Source of the DNA: Helicobacteraceae bacterium UBA6016
Lineage (GTDB): Bacteria; Campylobacterota; Campylobacteria; Campylobacterales; UBA6016
DNA length: 27,884 bases
NCBI GenBank assembly: GCA_002428055.1
Contig: DIZY01000121.1
Location: forward strand, 1 to 27,884
Reading direction: 5' to 3'
The notes under the pieces were generated by a model. The model searched no databases. It saw only the letters and a program-made list of their open reading frames with translations, and was not told the DNA's origin. Positions 7,279-16,665 of this stretch are shown here, in pieces. The first letter of the stretch is position 1; every line of letters starts with the position of its first letter. The position numbers were made by a program, and so were the translations under genes.

Positions 7279-8205
7279 TTAGTTTTTTTGCATCTTTTTT
7301 CTGATTTTACCGACTAGCGCTACGCCCACCAATGCAAATATCCCCGCGGCTACGCCTATCACGGCATCTAAAAGCATAGTAGCTATCGCGCCGACGAGAG
7401 GAATACCGGACATTGAAGCCTCCACGGAGTGCGCCATATCTGCCGCAAAAGGTAGACCGTGCGCCAAAATGCTACCCCCGACAAGAAACATCGCAATAGT
7501 CCCGACAACAGAGAGTGTCTTCATAAGATACGGTGCGCCGTTTAAAAGCGCACTCCCTACGACTTTTTTGACGCCGCCCTCAGAGTTTGTGACCAAGTAT
7601 AGTCCGGTGTCATCCATTTTTACTATCATCGCAACGATACCGTACACTCCAACTGTCATAATGAAGGCTATAGCGCTAACGACGGCTATTTGAGAGCTAA
7701 GAGCCGCGCCTTGTACGGTACCGAGAGCTATCACTATGATTTCAGCCGATAGAATAAAATCCGTTTTAACAGCGCCCTTTATCTTCTCTTTTTCAAATTC
7801 GACCATATCGACGCTCTCATCGCCGATTGCCTTTGAAAGCTGTGTATGATGCGCCTCTTTTTCGTCTTTATAAAACATCGAATGCGCTATCTTTTCTACG
7901 CCCTCAAAACATAGATATACGCCGCCAATCATTAATAGTGGAGTAATCAAAAAAGGAGCTGTTGCGCTCAAAAGAAGCGCGGCGGGAACTAATATGAGTT
8001 TGTTTTTAAAAGAGCCTTTGGCTACTGCCCATACGACGGGAAGTTCTCTATCCGCACTTACTCCGGCTACCTGTTGCGCATTTAACGCAAGGTCATCGCC
8101 CAAAACGCCGCTTGTTTTTTTGGCGGCCACTTTGCTCATAGCGGCTACATCATCGAGTACGGCGGCTATATCATCAAATAGTACGAAAAAATTGCCTACC
8201 GCCAT
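7279..8205 (-). CDS. yedI: DUF808 family membrane protein (YedI-like)
   Basis: This 308-residue protein closely matches my memory of E. coli YedI: the N-terminus has L-F-D-D-I-A-A-V-L-D-D-V, then A-A-K-K-T-S-G-V-L-G-D-D-L and N-A-Q-Q-V, followed by R-E-L-P-V-V-W-A-V-A-K-G-S. Five or so membrane helices follow, including P-L-L-M-I-G-G-V-Y-L-C-F-E-G-V-E-K. The biochemical function is unknown; it is an inner-membrane protein. It starts nine bases after the pycB stop, so the two are probably cotranscribed, although no functional link is obvious. The length fits the family and nothing looks truncated. Confidence 0.92.
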   Translation of the reverse strand: MAVGNFFVLFDDIAAVLDDVAAMSKVAAKKTSGVLGDDLALNAQQVAGVSADRELPVVWAVAKGSFKNKLILVPAALLLSATAPFLITPLLMIGGVYLCFEGVEKIAHSMFYKDEKEAHHTQLSKAIGDESVDMVEFEKEKIKGAVKTDFILSAEIIVIALGTVQGAALSSQIAVVSAIAFIMTVGVYGIVAMIVKMDDTGLYLVTNSEGGVKKVVGSALLNGAPYLMKTLSVVGTIAMFLVGGSILAHGLPFAADMAHSVEASMSGIPLVGAIATMLLDAVIGVAAGIFALVGVALVGKIRKKMQKN

Positions 8206-8214
8206 CTTTTGGCT

Positions 8215-10065
8215 CTACTCTAAAGTTACAAGCACTTGCCCGCTCTCTACCGTACCGCCTTGTTTTACATGTATCGCTTTTACTATACCGTCTGCGGGAG
8301 CCTGAACTTCCATGACCATTTTCATGGCTTCAAGTATCATCAAATCCTCGCCGTCTTTTACTTCATCGCCTACTTGCACTAGCACCTTGATAACCTCTGA
8401 AGGAAGCGGAGCGTGAATATGGATATTCCCGTCAGCATCTATGCCGCCGTCACCGATATCACCTTCGGCTTTTGCTTTTTTGTCAAGCTTAAACGAGATG
8501 CTTTTTTGGCTCCAGACCTTCTCCAAAGACTCTGATATATCAGGAAGTGCGGATACTTTTAGCTCTACCTCCTCGGCATTTACCGAATAAGAGTCAAATC
8601 TCTCAAGCATATCATGCGCTTTTTCTTCGTGATGCGCCTTTGTTTCAGACGCATGATGGTCTACTTTTCGCACATTGACTTTCGCTTCGCCTTTTAAAAA
8701 CGCTATACCCTTATCGGCGCATGTCGCTACGATAAATAAATTTTCCTCGGTAATAGGCAAATTATGATGTCGTAACTGCTCTTCAAAGCATGCAACGCTC
8801 TTATTAAAATCCCTATCGGCTATATCCAACGGATTTTCCGTAGTAAGCTCTAGTCCTAGCTGCTCTTTTGCTATTGCCACAAGCTCGGCATCAGGCTCTA
8901 CCGGAGTTTTACCGAAATACCCGAGAAGCATTCTGCCGTAACCGTCGGCTATTTTTTTCCATGGACCAAATACGACATTGTTGAACGCTTGCTGGAAATA
9001 AAACTGGCTAACAGGGGTAACAGATGTACCAAAACCGCCTCTAGCTACCACTTCGCCCATCGCCTCAAGCGCTGCGGGGAGCTTATCAAGCGTCTTTGTA
9101 TCTCGCATCATTTGCGTATTGGCAGTCAATGCGCCGCCAGGCATAGGAGAGAAAGGAATGAGCGTGCAGACCTCTTTTGCCTCAGGCGGTACGAAATAGT
9201 CTTTAAGGCACTCTTTTAGTACTTTTTGCGCCTCAAGTAGTCTTTTTGCCTCTAGCCCAAGGTCGTATTCACTCCCTTTAAGAGCGTGCAACATTGTTAG
9301 AGTATCTGGCTGACTCGTGCCGCCACTTACAGGGTCCATAGCAAGGTCTATACCGTCAGCGCCCGCGTCAAGAGCCGCCAAATAACAAGCGACGCTTACA
9401 CCCGCCGTTTCGTGCGTGTGAAATCTAATGTGCATATCAGAGCCCAAAAGCGCTCTTGCCGCCTTGATGGTCTCATATACTTTTCTCGGTCTAGCCGTAC
9501 CGGAAGCGTCTTTGAAGCATACTGAATCAAACGGCAGACCGCTATCTAGTATCTTTCGCAAAACACCCATATAAAAATCAGCCTCATGAGCACCTTCGCA
9601 ACCAGGAGGAAGCTCCATTACCGTTACGCACACTTCATGATTAAGTCCATACTTTCTTATACACTCCGCCGGATAAACAAGGTTTTGCACATCATTTAGC
9701 GCATCGAAATTTCTAATGGTTGTAATACCGTGTTTTTTGAATAGCTTTGCGTGGAGCTCTATCGTATCTCTTGAGCCGGTATCGAGTCCAACATGACTAA
9801 CACCCCTTGAGAGCGTTTGAAGCTTAATGTCGGCTCCTACGATACTTCTAAAGTCGTCCATCATATCGAATGCATCTTCGTTGCAGTAAAAATAAAGTGA
9901 TTGAAATCTTGCGCCGCCGCCGCACTCAAAGTGCTTTATGCCGGCATCTACAAATGCCTCAATGCCCGGCTTAATGTCTTCGATAAGTACCCTTCCGCCA
10001 TATACGGACTGAAGTCCGTCACGAAAAGTAGTGTCCATAACAGATATAAGTTTTTTTGCCTTCAA
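8215..10065 (-). CDS. pycB: Pyruvate carboxylase subunit B (biotin-carrying carboxyltransferase)
   Basis: This 616-residue protein combines a carboxyltransferase domain (about 5-300), a conserved middle domain and a C-terminal biotinyl domain. Metal and active-site residues are visible: D11-T-T-F-R-D-G, C-F-K185-D-A-S-G (the lysine that is carbamylated in the family) and H216-T-H218. The biotin site is E-A-M-K582-M. With a separate biotin carboxylase subunit (PycA) it would make oxaloacetate from pyruvate to replenish the TCA cycle. OadA of sodium-pumping oxaloacetate decarboxylase is the main alternative, but no oadB or oadG is nearby. The start is TTG with AGGA nine bases upstream; the next ATG, codon 10, would remove the first beta-strand. 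A His-rich linker (about 470-485) precedes the biotinyl domain. Followed closely by yedI. Confidence 0.92.
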   Translation of the reverse strand: MKAKKLISVMDTTFRDGLQSVYGGRVLIEDIKPGIEAFVDAGIKHFECGGGARFQSLYFYCNEDAFDMMDDFRSIVGADIKLQTLSRGVSHVGLDTGSRDTIELHAKLFKKHGITTIRNFDALNDVQNLVYPAECIRKYGLNHEVCVTVMELPPGCEGAHEADFYMGVLRKILDSGLPFDSVCFKDASGTARPRKVYETIKAARALLGSDMHIRFHTHETAGVSVACYLAALDAGADGIDLAMDPVSGGTSQPDTLTMLHALKGSEYDLGLEAKRLLEAQKVLKECLKDYFVPPEAKEVCTLIPFSPMPGGALTANTQMMRDTKTLDKLPAALEAMGEVVARGGFGTSVTPVSQFYFQQAFNNVVFGPWKKIADGYGRMLLGYFGKTPVEPDAELVAIAKEQLGLELTTENPLDIADRDFNKSVACFEEQLRHHNLPITEENLFIVATCADKGIAFLKGEAKVNVRKVDHHASETKAHHEEKAHDMLERFDSYSVNAEEVELKVSALPDISESLEKVWSQKSISFKLDKKAKAEGDIGDGGIDADGNIHIHAPLPSEVIKVLVQVGDEVKDGEDLMILEAMKMVMEVQAPADGIVKAIHVKQGGTVESGQVLVTLE

Positions 10066-10203
10066 AATCTATTGTCCTAAATAAAATAAATGCTTTTTTA
10101 TGCTCTCGTACCAAACAACAACACAATCAAATGGATGTTTTGGATGACAAAGTGCAGGTTTTACTAACTATAATATTACCCTTTAGAGGCTTAGATAAAG
10201 GCG

Positions 10204-12084
10204 TTATACTTCGCTATCAGACATTGATGGAAGTTCTATCTCTATTCTTAAGCCCTCTTCGTCGTTTTGCGCCCTCAAAATGCCGCCCATATTTTTTTCC
10301 ACCATCATCTTTGAAAGATAAAGCCCAAGTCCGACATCGTTGGTTTTGTATTTTGTCGTATAGTATGGGTCAAATATCCTCTCCAGCTCTTTTGCGTCTA
10401 CTCCGCCACCGTTATCCGTTATACTTATTTTTACACCGCCCGACATTTCAGGAACCGCCGATACGGTTATTTTGCCACCTTTTATGCCATGTTTTATTAT
10501 CGCCTCTTTGGAGTTTTTAAGAATATTGAGCACCGCTTGATATAGCTCGCTTTTATAATTTTTTATCGTATGTTTCGTCTGCGGCGCAAACTCTATTTGT
10601 ACATCAAAATCAAAATTAACCTCTTTGAAAAAATCCAAACTCCTACGAAGTTCATCTTCGACGCAAAAATACTCTTTGTTTTTTGGCTGTTTATAAAAAT
10701 GGCTAAACTTATTTAGTGTTTCAGACAATCCTTTTGCCGTCTCTACAATCTTTGCCACTGCATTTTCAAAATACTCATCGGTAAGCTCGCCATCTTTTTT
10801 TGCAAAACGCATATCCTGAGCCGCCACCGATACTATGTTTAGAGGCTGTCTCCAATGGTGGGCGATATTTGAAATCATCTCCCCTAAAGCCACAACGCGC
10901 GAACGCTGCAAAAGATACGCTTCGTTTTTCTTGTTTTTTTCCAATATCCGCATCGTCTCTTCCATACTCTCGTTGAGCGTGTTGGCGATAGAGCCTATTT
11001 CATTGTTACTCATCGGCTCTATATAATTAATGCTTTTTGCCTCGCCCCTCATAAAATCAAAAAAGTTTATAACACCGTTTCTTATCTTCTCAAGAGGCTC
11101 CAATATCTCTTTGTCGATTCCCAGCTTAATGCCGTACGCCATTAGCCCGACAACAACGATAGTCGTAATAATAATAAACAGATACTGCCTAAAGGCGGCA
11201 TTGTGCAACTGGGTATTCTCAGAGCTGATGAGCAATCTTCCGGCTGTCTCGCTATTCGCATCGTAAATATCTTTTGAGTAGCAAGAGTAAACCGTGCTCC
11301 CTATTTTAAAATCCTCAAATGAGTTTTTTCGCATCTCTTGCAGGGCAACGCTTTTTATTATCGTCTCCGCCAATTTTGGATTTGAGCTATTTAAGATAAC
11401 AAAACCGCCTACTTTTTTGCCCTCCGGCACCAAAACAGAACCGACGCTACGACTATATTTATCCACATATTTATCATCCAACAAAAGCGAAACATCAAAA
11501 CCGGTCTGTTTTTTGAAAAGCCCAAAAAAATGCTCTATCTCTCGCCCAAGCTCCATATATCCAAGAAGTTTACCGTTATCGAAAATAGGCGTTACTGCCC
11601 TAAGAGAAAAAAAGTTTTTGCCCATCTCGAGAGCGACAAACTCCTCTTGCGTCTCAATCGCTCTGGCCAAAGTAACCCTATTTATCGTATCTCCGTACTG
11701 CTCAGGCTTATGCACCCTCAAAAAACACTTTTTGTCCGGAGAGATAAAATAAAAATGCGTAATATTGTGCTTTTTTTTCAACTCTGCAAAAAAACTCTCC
11801 GTAACGGCGAGGAGCTTTTGCCTATCCCCTTCTTTAAAAGCTTTGATATACTCTTTGTTATTTTTGACGGCTACCAGCGTTTGAAGCAAAGAGGACTTCT
11901 CCATATTCATATTGCTTTCAAATATATTCTCCGCAATAGCCGCGTTATACTCTTTTTTTTGCGTATTGTAATTTTTTGTATCAAAATACACGGCGCTTGC
12001 TACAACCAAAGCGAAAATAGCCATCAGCAAAGCTATAAAAAAGTTTATTTTTCTAGCTAAACTGCGGCTCAAAAGCTGCGGCAT
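10204..12084 (-). CDS. Sensor histidine kinase with dCache_3-like periplasmic domain and HAMP
   Basis: This 626-residue membrane kinase has TM1 at about 12-33, a large periplasmic domain to about 300, TM2 at about 301-321, a HAMP region and then a kinase core. The sensor contains F-L-R-V-H-K-P-E-Q-Y-G-D (121-132), the hallmark I associate with the dCache_3 family (PF14827). The H-box is I-A-H409-H-W-R-Q-P-L-N, the N-box residue is N524, and the ATP-lid motifs D557-N-G-G-G and D-V-G-L-G-L-Y-L-S-K are intact, so it should be active. It has no receiver domain and no response regulator beside it. Its ATG overlaps the stop of the preceding kinase gene (TAATG), so the two are translated as a pair. 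The ligand is unknown. Confidence 0.92.
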   Translation of the reverse strand: MPQLLSRSLARKINFFIALLMAIFALVVASAVYFDTKNYNTQKKEYNAAIAENIFESNMNMEKSSLLQTLVAVKNNKEYIKAFKEGDRQKLLAVTESFFAELKKKHNITHFYFISPDKKCFLRVHKPEQYGDTINRVTLARAIETQEEFVALEMGKNFFSLRAVTPIFDNGKLLGYMELGREIEHFFGLFKKQTGFDVSLLLDDKYVDKYSRSVGSVLVPEGKKVGGFVILNSSNPKLAETIIKSVALQEMRKNSFEDFKIGSTVYSCYSKDIYDANSETAGRLLISSENTQLHNAAFRQYLFIIITTIVVVGLMAYGIKLGIDKEILEPLEKIRNGVINFFDFMRGEAKSINYIEPMSNNEIGSIANTLNESMEETMRILEKNKKNEAYLLQRSRVVALGEMISNIAHHWRQPLNIVSVAAQDMRFAKKDGELTDEYFENAVAKIVETAKGLSETLNKFSHFYKQPKNKEYFCVEDELRRSLDFFKEVNFDFDVQIEFAPQTKHTIKNYKSELYQAVLNILKNSKEAIIKHGIKGGKITVSAVPEMSGGVKISITDNGGGVDAKELERIFDPYYTTKYKTNDVGLGLYLSKMMVEKNMGGILRAQNDEEGLRIEIELPSMSDSEV

Positions 12085-14705
12085 TATTCGCCCCTTTGGG
12101 CGTGTAGCTCTATTGAAAACAAGGCTCCGCCATCTATATTGCGAGCGCTTATTTTGCCGTTCATTTTTTTCTCTACTATCGTTTTAGAAAGAGAGAGTCC
12201 GACGCCTGTGCCTTTTTCGCCTTTTGTCGTGTTGTACGGTTCAAATATTTTGCCATCCACGAGCAGTTTTTCATCAATACCGCCCGCATTATCAAAAATA
12301 TCCACCTTAGCCGTCTCCCCTTCCCCATACAGTTGTATTTTTACTACTTTATCATTTTTCTGAGTTTGCGACAGGGCGTCTTTTGCGTTATTGACGATAT
12401 TTAAAATCACCTGCTTAAACTCACTTTCATACCCTCTTACAAATACTGACTCTTCAAATTCGGTGATTATCTCTATTGCCTCTTTTTCAATTTGTCCTCT
12501 TAGTAGCGAAAGCACGGAACGGATAGCAACGGATAGCGAAAATATCGTTTTATCTTTTGATGGTTTGTAGAAGTTTCTAAAATCCTCTATTGTTTGGCTC
12601 ATAAACTTCACCTGCTCACCCATTTCGCCCTTAAATTGCTCCATTAGCTGTGGCGTAAGCTCTCCATCGTCGTATGTCATCTTCAAATTTTGCGTCATTA
12701 GCCATACGGCATTCAGCGGCTGTTTCCACTGATGAGCTATGGCGCCTATCATCATTCCAAGCTCAGCTAGCTTGCTTTGCTGGATAAGGAGCGCTTGTGA
12801 CGCCTCTTTATCTTTTTGAAGCTCTTTTAGTTTTGTTATATCTCTCCAAATTGCCAAAACCTCTCGGTTATCGCCTCGGACTATAAGGGATAGTAGAACC
12901 TCTACAAGCCTATAACTTCCATTTTTTGAGATAAATGTCCACTCGTAGTGTTGCGTCTCTCCGTTCAATGCGTTGAACAAAAATAGTTTTTGACTGTTTG
13001 TGCAGAAAAATCCGCTATCCGGCTGAATATCCGGCGAAATGTCGCACAATGTTTTGCCTATTATCTCATTAATTTCAAACCCCAACATTTTGGCGGCGGC
13101 TTCATTACACTCTTTGATTTCGCCGTTCTTTGTAATCGCAACTATTCCCTCAGGCGTTTTTTCGAATATTACTTTAAATATCGCCTCGCTCTCAAGCCGC
13201 ATAGCGACTTCATCTTCCACCCTGCTTTCAAGCTTCTCGTTTAAAGAGCGTAGACTCTCCTCTAGCTTAATTCTCTCGGTAATATCCCGAAATACCGTCA
13301 CGGCGCCTATTACCTCACCGTCCTCAAAAAGCGGCGAGCTTATAACATCAACTGCAAACACATCGCCTTTTTTTCTTAAGAAATAATCTATACCCTCATA
13401 CTTCTCATTTGTGAGCATAGTCTTAAAAATAGGACACTCCTCTAGATGCGTATCACTGTTTTTGGAGTGCGAGTGGAATAGATAATGCGCAATAAACCCG
13501 ATGCACTCTTTTGTGCTTAGTCCAAGCATCAAAAGGGCGGCATCATTGATATATTTTATTCTGCCGTCTCTGCCTATAACATACATTCCCTCGCCCATAG
13601 TCTGGGAAATCGTAGAGAGTCTTTTTCTCTCCAACTCCAGCGTCTTTCTGCTGTTTATTAGCCGAAATAGCGACAAAACAACAAAAAATAGCATCAAAGA
13701 AAAATATAGTAGCTGTGTTTGAAATGCGGACTCCACAGCCTCCAGCTCAGGAGAGTGCATAAAAGATAGCAATGCTGCGGCATAACTGCCCTCTATATCT
13801 ATCACCGGTGTAGCAGTAACTGCATATTTTTTGCCGCCGTCCAAGGTAACCTCGTAAGAAAACGGAACCCCGCTGTTCATTAGCGCCTTAAATTTAAGAC
13901 TGTTTTTTACCTCTTTGCATATTTTTTTAGAGGAGTCAGATATTGCTTTTTTGCCGCCCCTTATCGTACCTTCAGCATCCTCTATGAGCCAATCATCGCT
14001 AAAACCTGTTCTTGTGTAGTATTTTTGGTTTTCATTAATGAGTTTTGGTAGTATCTGCGAGGCTTTGAGCGTCATTATCGACTCTTTGTTTTTATCAAGC
14101 TCTTTTAGCTCGCCTCTAAGCGCCTCAAATGGCTGACTAAGCTCGACGCTTCCGATATGCTCCCCCATATAGCTAAGCGGAAATATATTTCTAAAGCCGC
14201 TTACGACCCTGCCGGTCTCAAAGCCTTGAATGGGCTTTTTATTTTTATTTATCAGCACCACGGACGGTCTTGACGCATTGAGCGAATCGCCGAAGCTATG
14301 CGGTTGGTGAAACCTCAAAAAAGAGTTGTTATTTTTGTCGTGAAAGTGTAGCTGTCTTACATTTCTATCTTGAAGTCTTTCATATATCGGGCTCAAGAGC
14401 GTCAACAACGCAGACCTAGCTTTTGCCTTTGCGACCTCGCTACCGCCATTGGCAACCGCAAGCAACTTTGAGACCTCAGGCTTATCTATATATGCCTCAA
14501 AATACGCCGCCATCCCCACCCTGTGAGTATTGATGACGGAGTCCCAAGCTATTTTTTGACCTTCGGTCTGCTTTTCAAGGTATAGTCTTTTGTGTTCATT
14601 CTTCTCGGACGATATAAACCAAAAGCCCAAACACCAAAAAAGCGCCGCCGATAAAATTACGGCAATACTACTGCCTGATAAAATTTTTTGTCTATTTAAT
14701 CTCAA
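12084..14705 (-). CDS. Sensor histidine kinase with dCache_3-like sensor and two PAS domains
   Basis: This 873-residue kinase has TM1 at about 13-31, a periplasmic sensor with F-L-R-F-H-Q-P-H-S-F-G-D (129-140) of the dCache_3 type, and TM2 at about 331-350. Two PAS domains follow (about 365-480 and 507-625), the first ending in V-F-R-D-I-T-E-R, then the kinase core. H658 lies in I-A-H-Q-W-K-Q-P-L-N. The N-box has N773, and D805-N-A-G-G and G-T-G-V-G-L-S-L-S-K complete an intact ATPase. It is a longer paralogue of the next gene, which it overlaps by one base. The TTG start directly follows a stop codon and has no clear ribosome-binding site; no ATG occurs before TM1 ends, so TTG is likely but not proven. 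The DUF255 gene lies 62 bases upstream. Confidence 0.9.
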   Translation of the reverse strand: MRLNRQKILSGSSIAVILSAALFWCLGFWFISSEKNEHKRLYLEKQTEGQKIAWDSVINTHRVGMAAYFEAYIDKPEVSKLLAVANGGSEVAKAKARSALLTLLSPIYERLQDRNVRQLHFHDKNNNSFLRFHQPHSFGDSLNASRPSVVLINKNKKPIQGFETGRVVSGFRNIFPLSYMGEHIGSVELSQPFEALRGELKELDKNKESIMTLKASQILPKLINENQKYYTRTGFSDDWLIEDAEGTIRGGKKAISDSSKKICKEVKNSLKFKALMNSGVPFSYEVTLDGGKKYAVTATPVIDIEGSYAAALLSFMHSPELEAVESAFQTQLLYFSLMLFFVVLSLFRLINSRKTLELERKRLSTISQTMGEGMYVIGRDGRIKYINDAALLMLGLSTKECIGFIAHYLFHSHSKNSDTHLEECPIFKTMLTNEKYEGIDYFLRKKGDVFAVDVISSPLFEDGEVIGAVTVFRDITERIKLEESLRSLNEKLESRVEDEVAMRLESEAIFKVIFEKTPEGIVAITKNGEIKECNEAAAKMLGFEINEIIGKTLCDISPDIQPDSGFFCTNSQKLFLFNALNGETQHYEWTFISKNGSYRLVEVLLSLIVRGDNREVLAIWRDITKLKELQKDKEASQALLIQQSKLAELGMMIGAIAHQWKQPLNAVWLMTQNLKMTYDDGELTPQLMEQFKGEMGEQVKFMSQTIEDFRNFYKPSKDKTIFSLSVAIRSVLSLLRGQIEKEAIEIITEFEESVFVRGYESEFKQVILNIVNNAKDALSQTQKNDKVVKIQLYGEGETAKVDIFDNAGGIDEKLLVDGKIFEPYNTTKGEKGTGVGLSLSKTIVEKKMNGKISARNIDGGALFSIELHAQRGE

Positions 14706-14767
14706 TTAAAACACTTTTTTAGCATATAAATTAAACTAATTTTAGGGCTATAAAGATTAAATGCTAC

Positions 14768-16489
14768 TTATTTGTGACCATGGTAAACTCCAGCCAAACT
14801 TGCATAATAGAGCGGATAAGCCTTTATTTCATCGGCGTAGAGGCTAAGACTCCTATCTATAATCTCGTTAAATTCACTACAAAAATGCAACAAAACTTCA
14901 CATATTATGCCGATTGACGATGTATAGCTACTATCGGACGCATCTGCCTCTGTCTCAAACTCTCCCGTAGAGAGCATCCAAATCCCGTCTCGATAAAACT
15001 TTTGAACCGCATCTTTTGCAAGCGCTAAAGCCTCATTTTCGTACTCACTCTGACCTGTCGCCTCAAATGCCGCAAGATACGCTTTTGCCAAAAATGCATA
15101 ATCCTCCAAAAACGCCTCAATTTTCGGCTCACTGTTTACGGTGGCACAGTGATATAGTCTGCCATCTTTTTGAAGTTTATTTGCAATAGCCAAGAGCGAC
15201 TCTTTTGCCTTGCTTACATACGAAGCCTCAAATGCGGAGAGCTTAAAGAGTGCGGTTATCATCATAGCGTTCCATGAGCAGATAATCTTAGTGTCTATAA
15301 ATGGATAGAGTCTTGTTTTTCTCATATTTTTAAGCACTTTGAGCGCTTTTTGGATATTTGGGCTATCTTCAAAACTCTCATTTCTGGCTATATTCTTGTG
15401 CTCAAAATTTCCTATCTTGCTAAAACCAAGTGTACGAAGCGTATTTTCCGCATCCTCTACTCCATCTTTTTGCAAAGCCTCGCAGGTCTCATTCCAGCCG
15501 TACACAAAATATCTGCCCTCCTCCCCCTCGGAGTCCGCATCGCTAGCGCTATAAAAAAGCGCTTTGGCGCTCATCTTCTCATACATAAACTCCGCACACT
15601 CATCGGCGATGCGCAAAAATAGCGGCTCGCCGGTTATGCCGTAAGCCTTGGCATAAACCTCGATAAGAAGCCCGTTATCGTATGTCATCTTCTCAAAGTG
15701 CGGCACAAGCCAAAAACTATCAACGCTATAACGACAAAATCCGCCCTCTACGATGTCGTACATCCCGCCTTTTGCCATACATCTTAGCGTATGTGAGGCG
15801 GCGGCGAGCAGTTTGCCATCTTTGCTATCAAGCATCAACGCCAAAAGCGACGCATGCGGAAATTTCGGCTCGCCCATTATCCCGCCATCCTCGGCGTCAA
15901 AACTCTTTAGCGCTGCATCTTTGAGAATAGGCAAAAGCTCAAAGTCAAGCTCTCCATGCTTTCTTCTCTCACTTGTTTTTGCCGCTCTTTCGATATTTCC
16001 CGCTACTTTATACACCTCTTGCGGCTCACTCCCAAGTTTTGCGGCAAGCAACTCTACGGTATCCCCAAACCCCATCATTCCGTGCTTTGCGCTCGGCGGT
16101 ATATATGTAGCGGCAAAAAACGGCTTTTTATCCGGAGTCAAAAATATACTGGTAGGCCACCCACCCGAACGCCTCGTAATAATGTAGTGTATGTGCTGAA
16201 AATGCTTGTCGATGTCAGGTCGTTCTTCTCTGTCTACCTTGATGGAAATAAACCGCTCGTTTAGAGCCTTTGCCAGCTCCTCGTTTTCGAACACCTCTCT
16301 CTCCATCACATGACACCAGTGGCAAGCGCTGTATCCTATTGAGAGAAATATCGGCTTATTCTCCTCCTTAGCTTTCACAAAAGCCTCTTCACCCCACGCA
16401 TACCAATCTACCGGATTGTATGCGTGTTGCAACAGATACGGAGAGTCTTCATTGATAAGTCTATTCGGTTTTTTTGTTAAATCAGACAT
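14768..16489 (-). CDS. DUF255 / thioredoxin-fold protein (YyaL/SSP411 family)
   Basis: This 573-residue protein starts with N-R-L-I-N-E-D-S-P-Y-L-L-Q-H-A-Y-N-P-V-D-W, the family signature, followed by a thioredoxin-like domain with C56-H-W-C59-H. The family has an N-terminal thioredoxin fold and a C-terminal six-hairpin glycosidase-like barrel, here about residues 190-570. Its reaction is unknown; the CxxC suggests thiol redox chemistry. It is somewhat short for a family usually nearer 650-700 residues. The ATG has a near-perfect AAGGAG five bases upstream and a good sigma-70 promoter just before it. The two kinases downstream on the same strand could share its transcript. Confidence 0.9.
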   Translation of the reverse strand: MSDLTKKPNRLINEDSPYLLQHAYNPVDWYAWGEEAFVKAKEENKPIFLSIGYSACHWCHVMEREVFENEELAKALNERFISIKVDREERPDIDKHFQHIHYIITRRSGGWPTSIFLTPDKKPFFAATYIPPSAKHGMMGFGDTVELLAAKLGSEPQEVYKVAGNIERAAKTSERRKHGELDFELLPILKDAALKSFDAEDGGIMGEPKFPHASLLALMLDSKDGKLLAAASHTLRCMAKGGMYDIVEGGFCRYSVDSFWLVPHFEKMTYDNGLLIEVYAKAYGITGEPLFLRIADECAEFMYEKMSAKALFYSASDADSEGEEGRYFVYGWNETCEALQKDGVEDAENTLRTLGFSKIGNFEHKNIARNESFEDSPNIQKALKVLKNMRKTRLYPFIDTKIICSWNAMMITALFKLSAFEASYVSKAKESLLAIANKLQKDGRLYHCATVNSEPKIEAFLEDYAFLAKAYLAAFEATGQSEYENEALALAKDAVQKFYRDGIWMLSTGEFETEADASDSSYTSSIGIICEVLLHFCSEFNEIIDRSLSLYADEIKAYPLYYASLAGVYHGHK

Positions 16490-16507
16490 ATTAACTCCTT
16501 TTTATCG

Positions 16508-16536
16508 ATTTTAGCCGTTTCATTGATTCTAGTCAA
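16508..16536 (-). promoter_or_regulatory. Sigma-70-type promoter for the DUF255 gene
   Basis: On the minus strand TTGACT (16536-16531) and TAAAAT (16513-16508) are separated by exactly 17 bases, a near-consensus promoter. Transcription would start near 16501, giving a very short leader that begins at the AAGGAG ribosome-binding site (16500-16495) of the gene starting at 16489. I found no regulator site clearly tied to it. Confidence 0.65.
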
Positions 16537-16665
16537 TATTTATAAATGTTTTGTAACCAATTTACGGCTCTAATCGAAAAAACACTCTCTTTGCCAAAGA
16601 TTGCGTGATAGCGACCTCCCGTTACGGCAAGTTCAGATGTTAACTATGCCTCTAGAAATTACCTA

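Noticed and set aside
10180..10201. CCTTTA/TAAAGG hairpin between the kinase and pycB genes as a terminator
   Set aside because: Short AT-rich stem with a 10-base loop and no T-run following; too weak to call.
11294..12060. Open frames of 152 and 176 codons antisense to the dCache_3 kinase gene
   Set aside because: They overlap a clear sensor kinase sensor domain, and their translations show no family features.
14720..14766. TAGCAT/ATGCTA arms between the DUF255 and kinase genes as a terminator
   Set aside because: Only six AT-rich base pairs around a 35-base loop, with no downstream T-run on the minus strand.
16506..16576. Imperfect 12-base inverted repeat (CGATT..AGCCG arms) around the DUF255 promoter
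   Set aside because: Two central mismatches and a 47-base loop; the nearer arm coincides with the promoter -10, so no structure is convincing.
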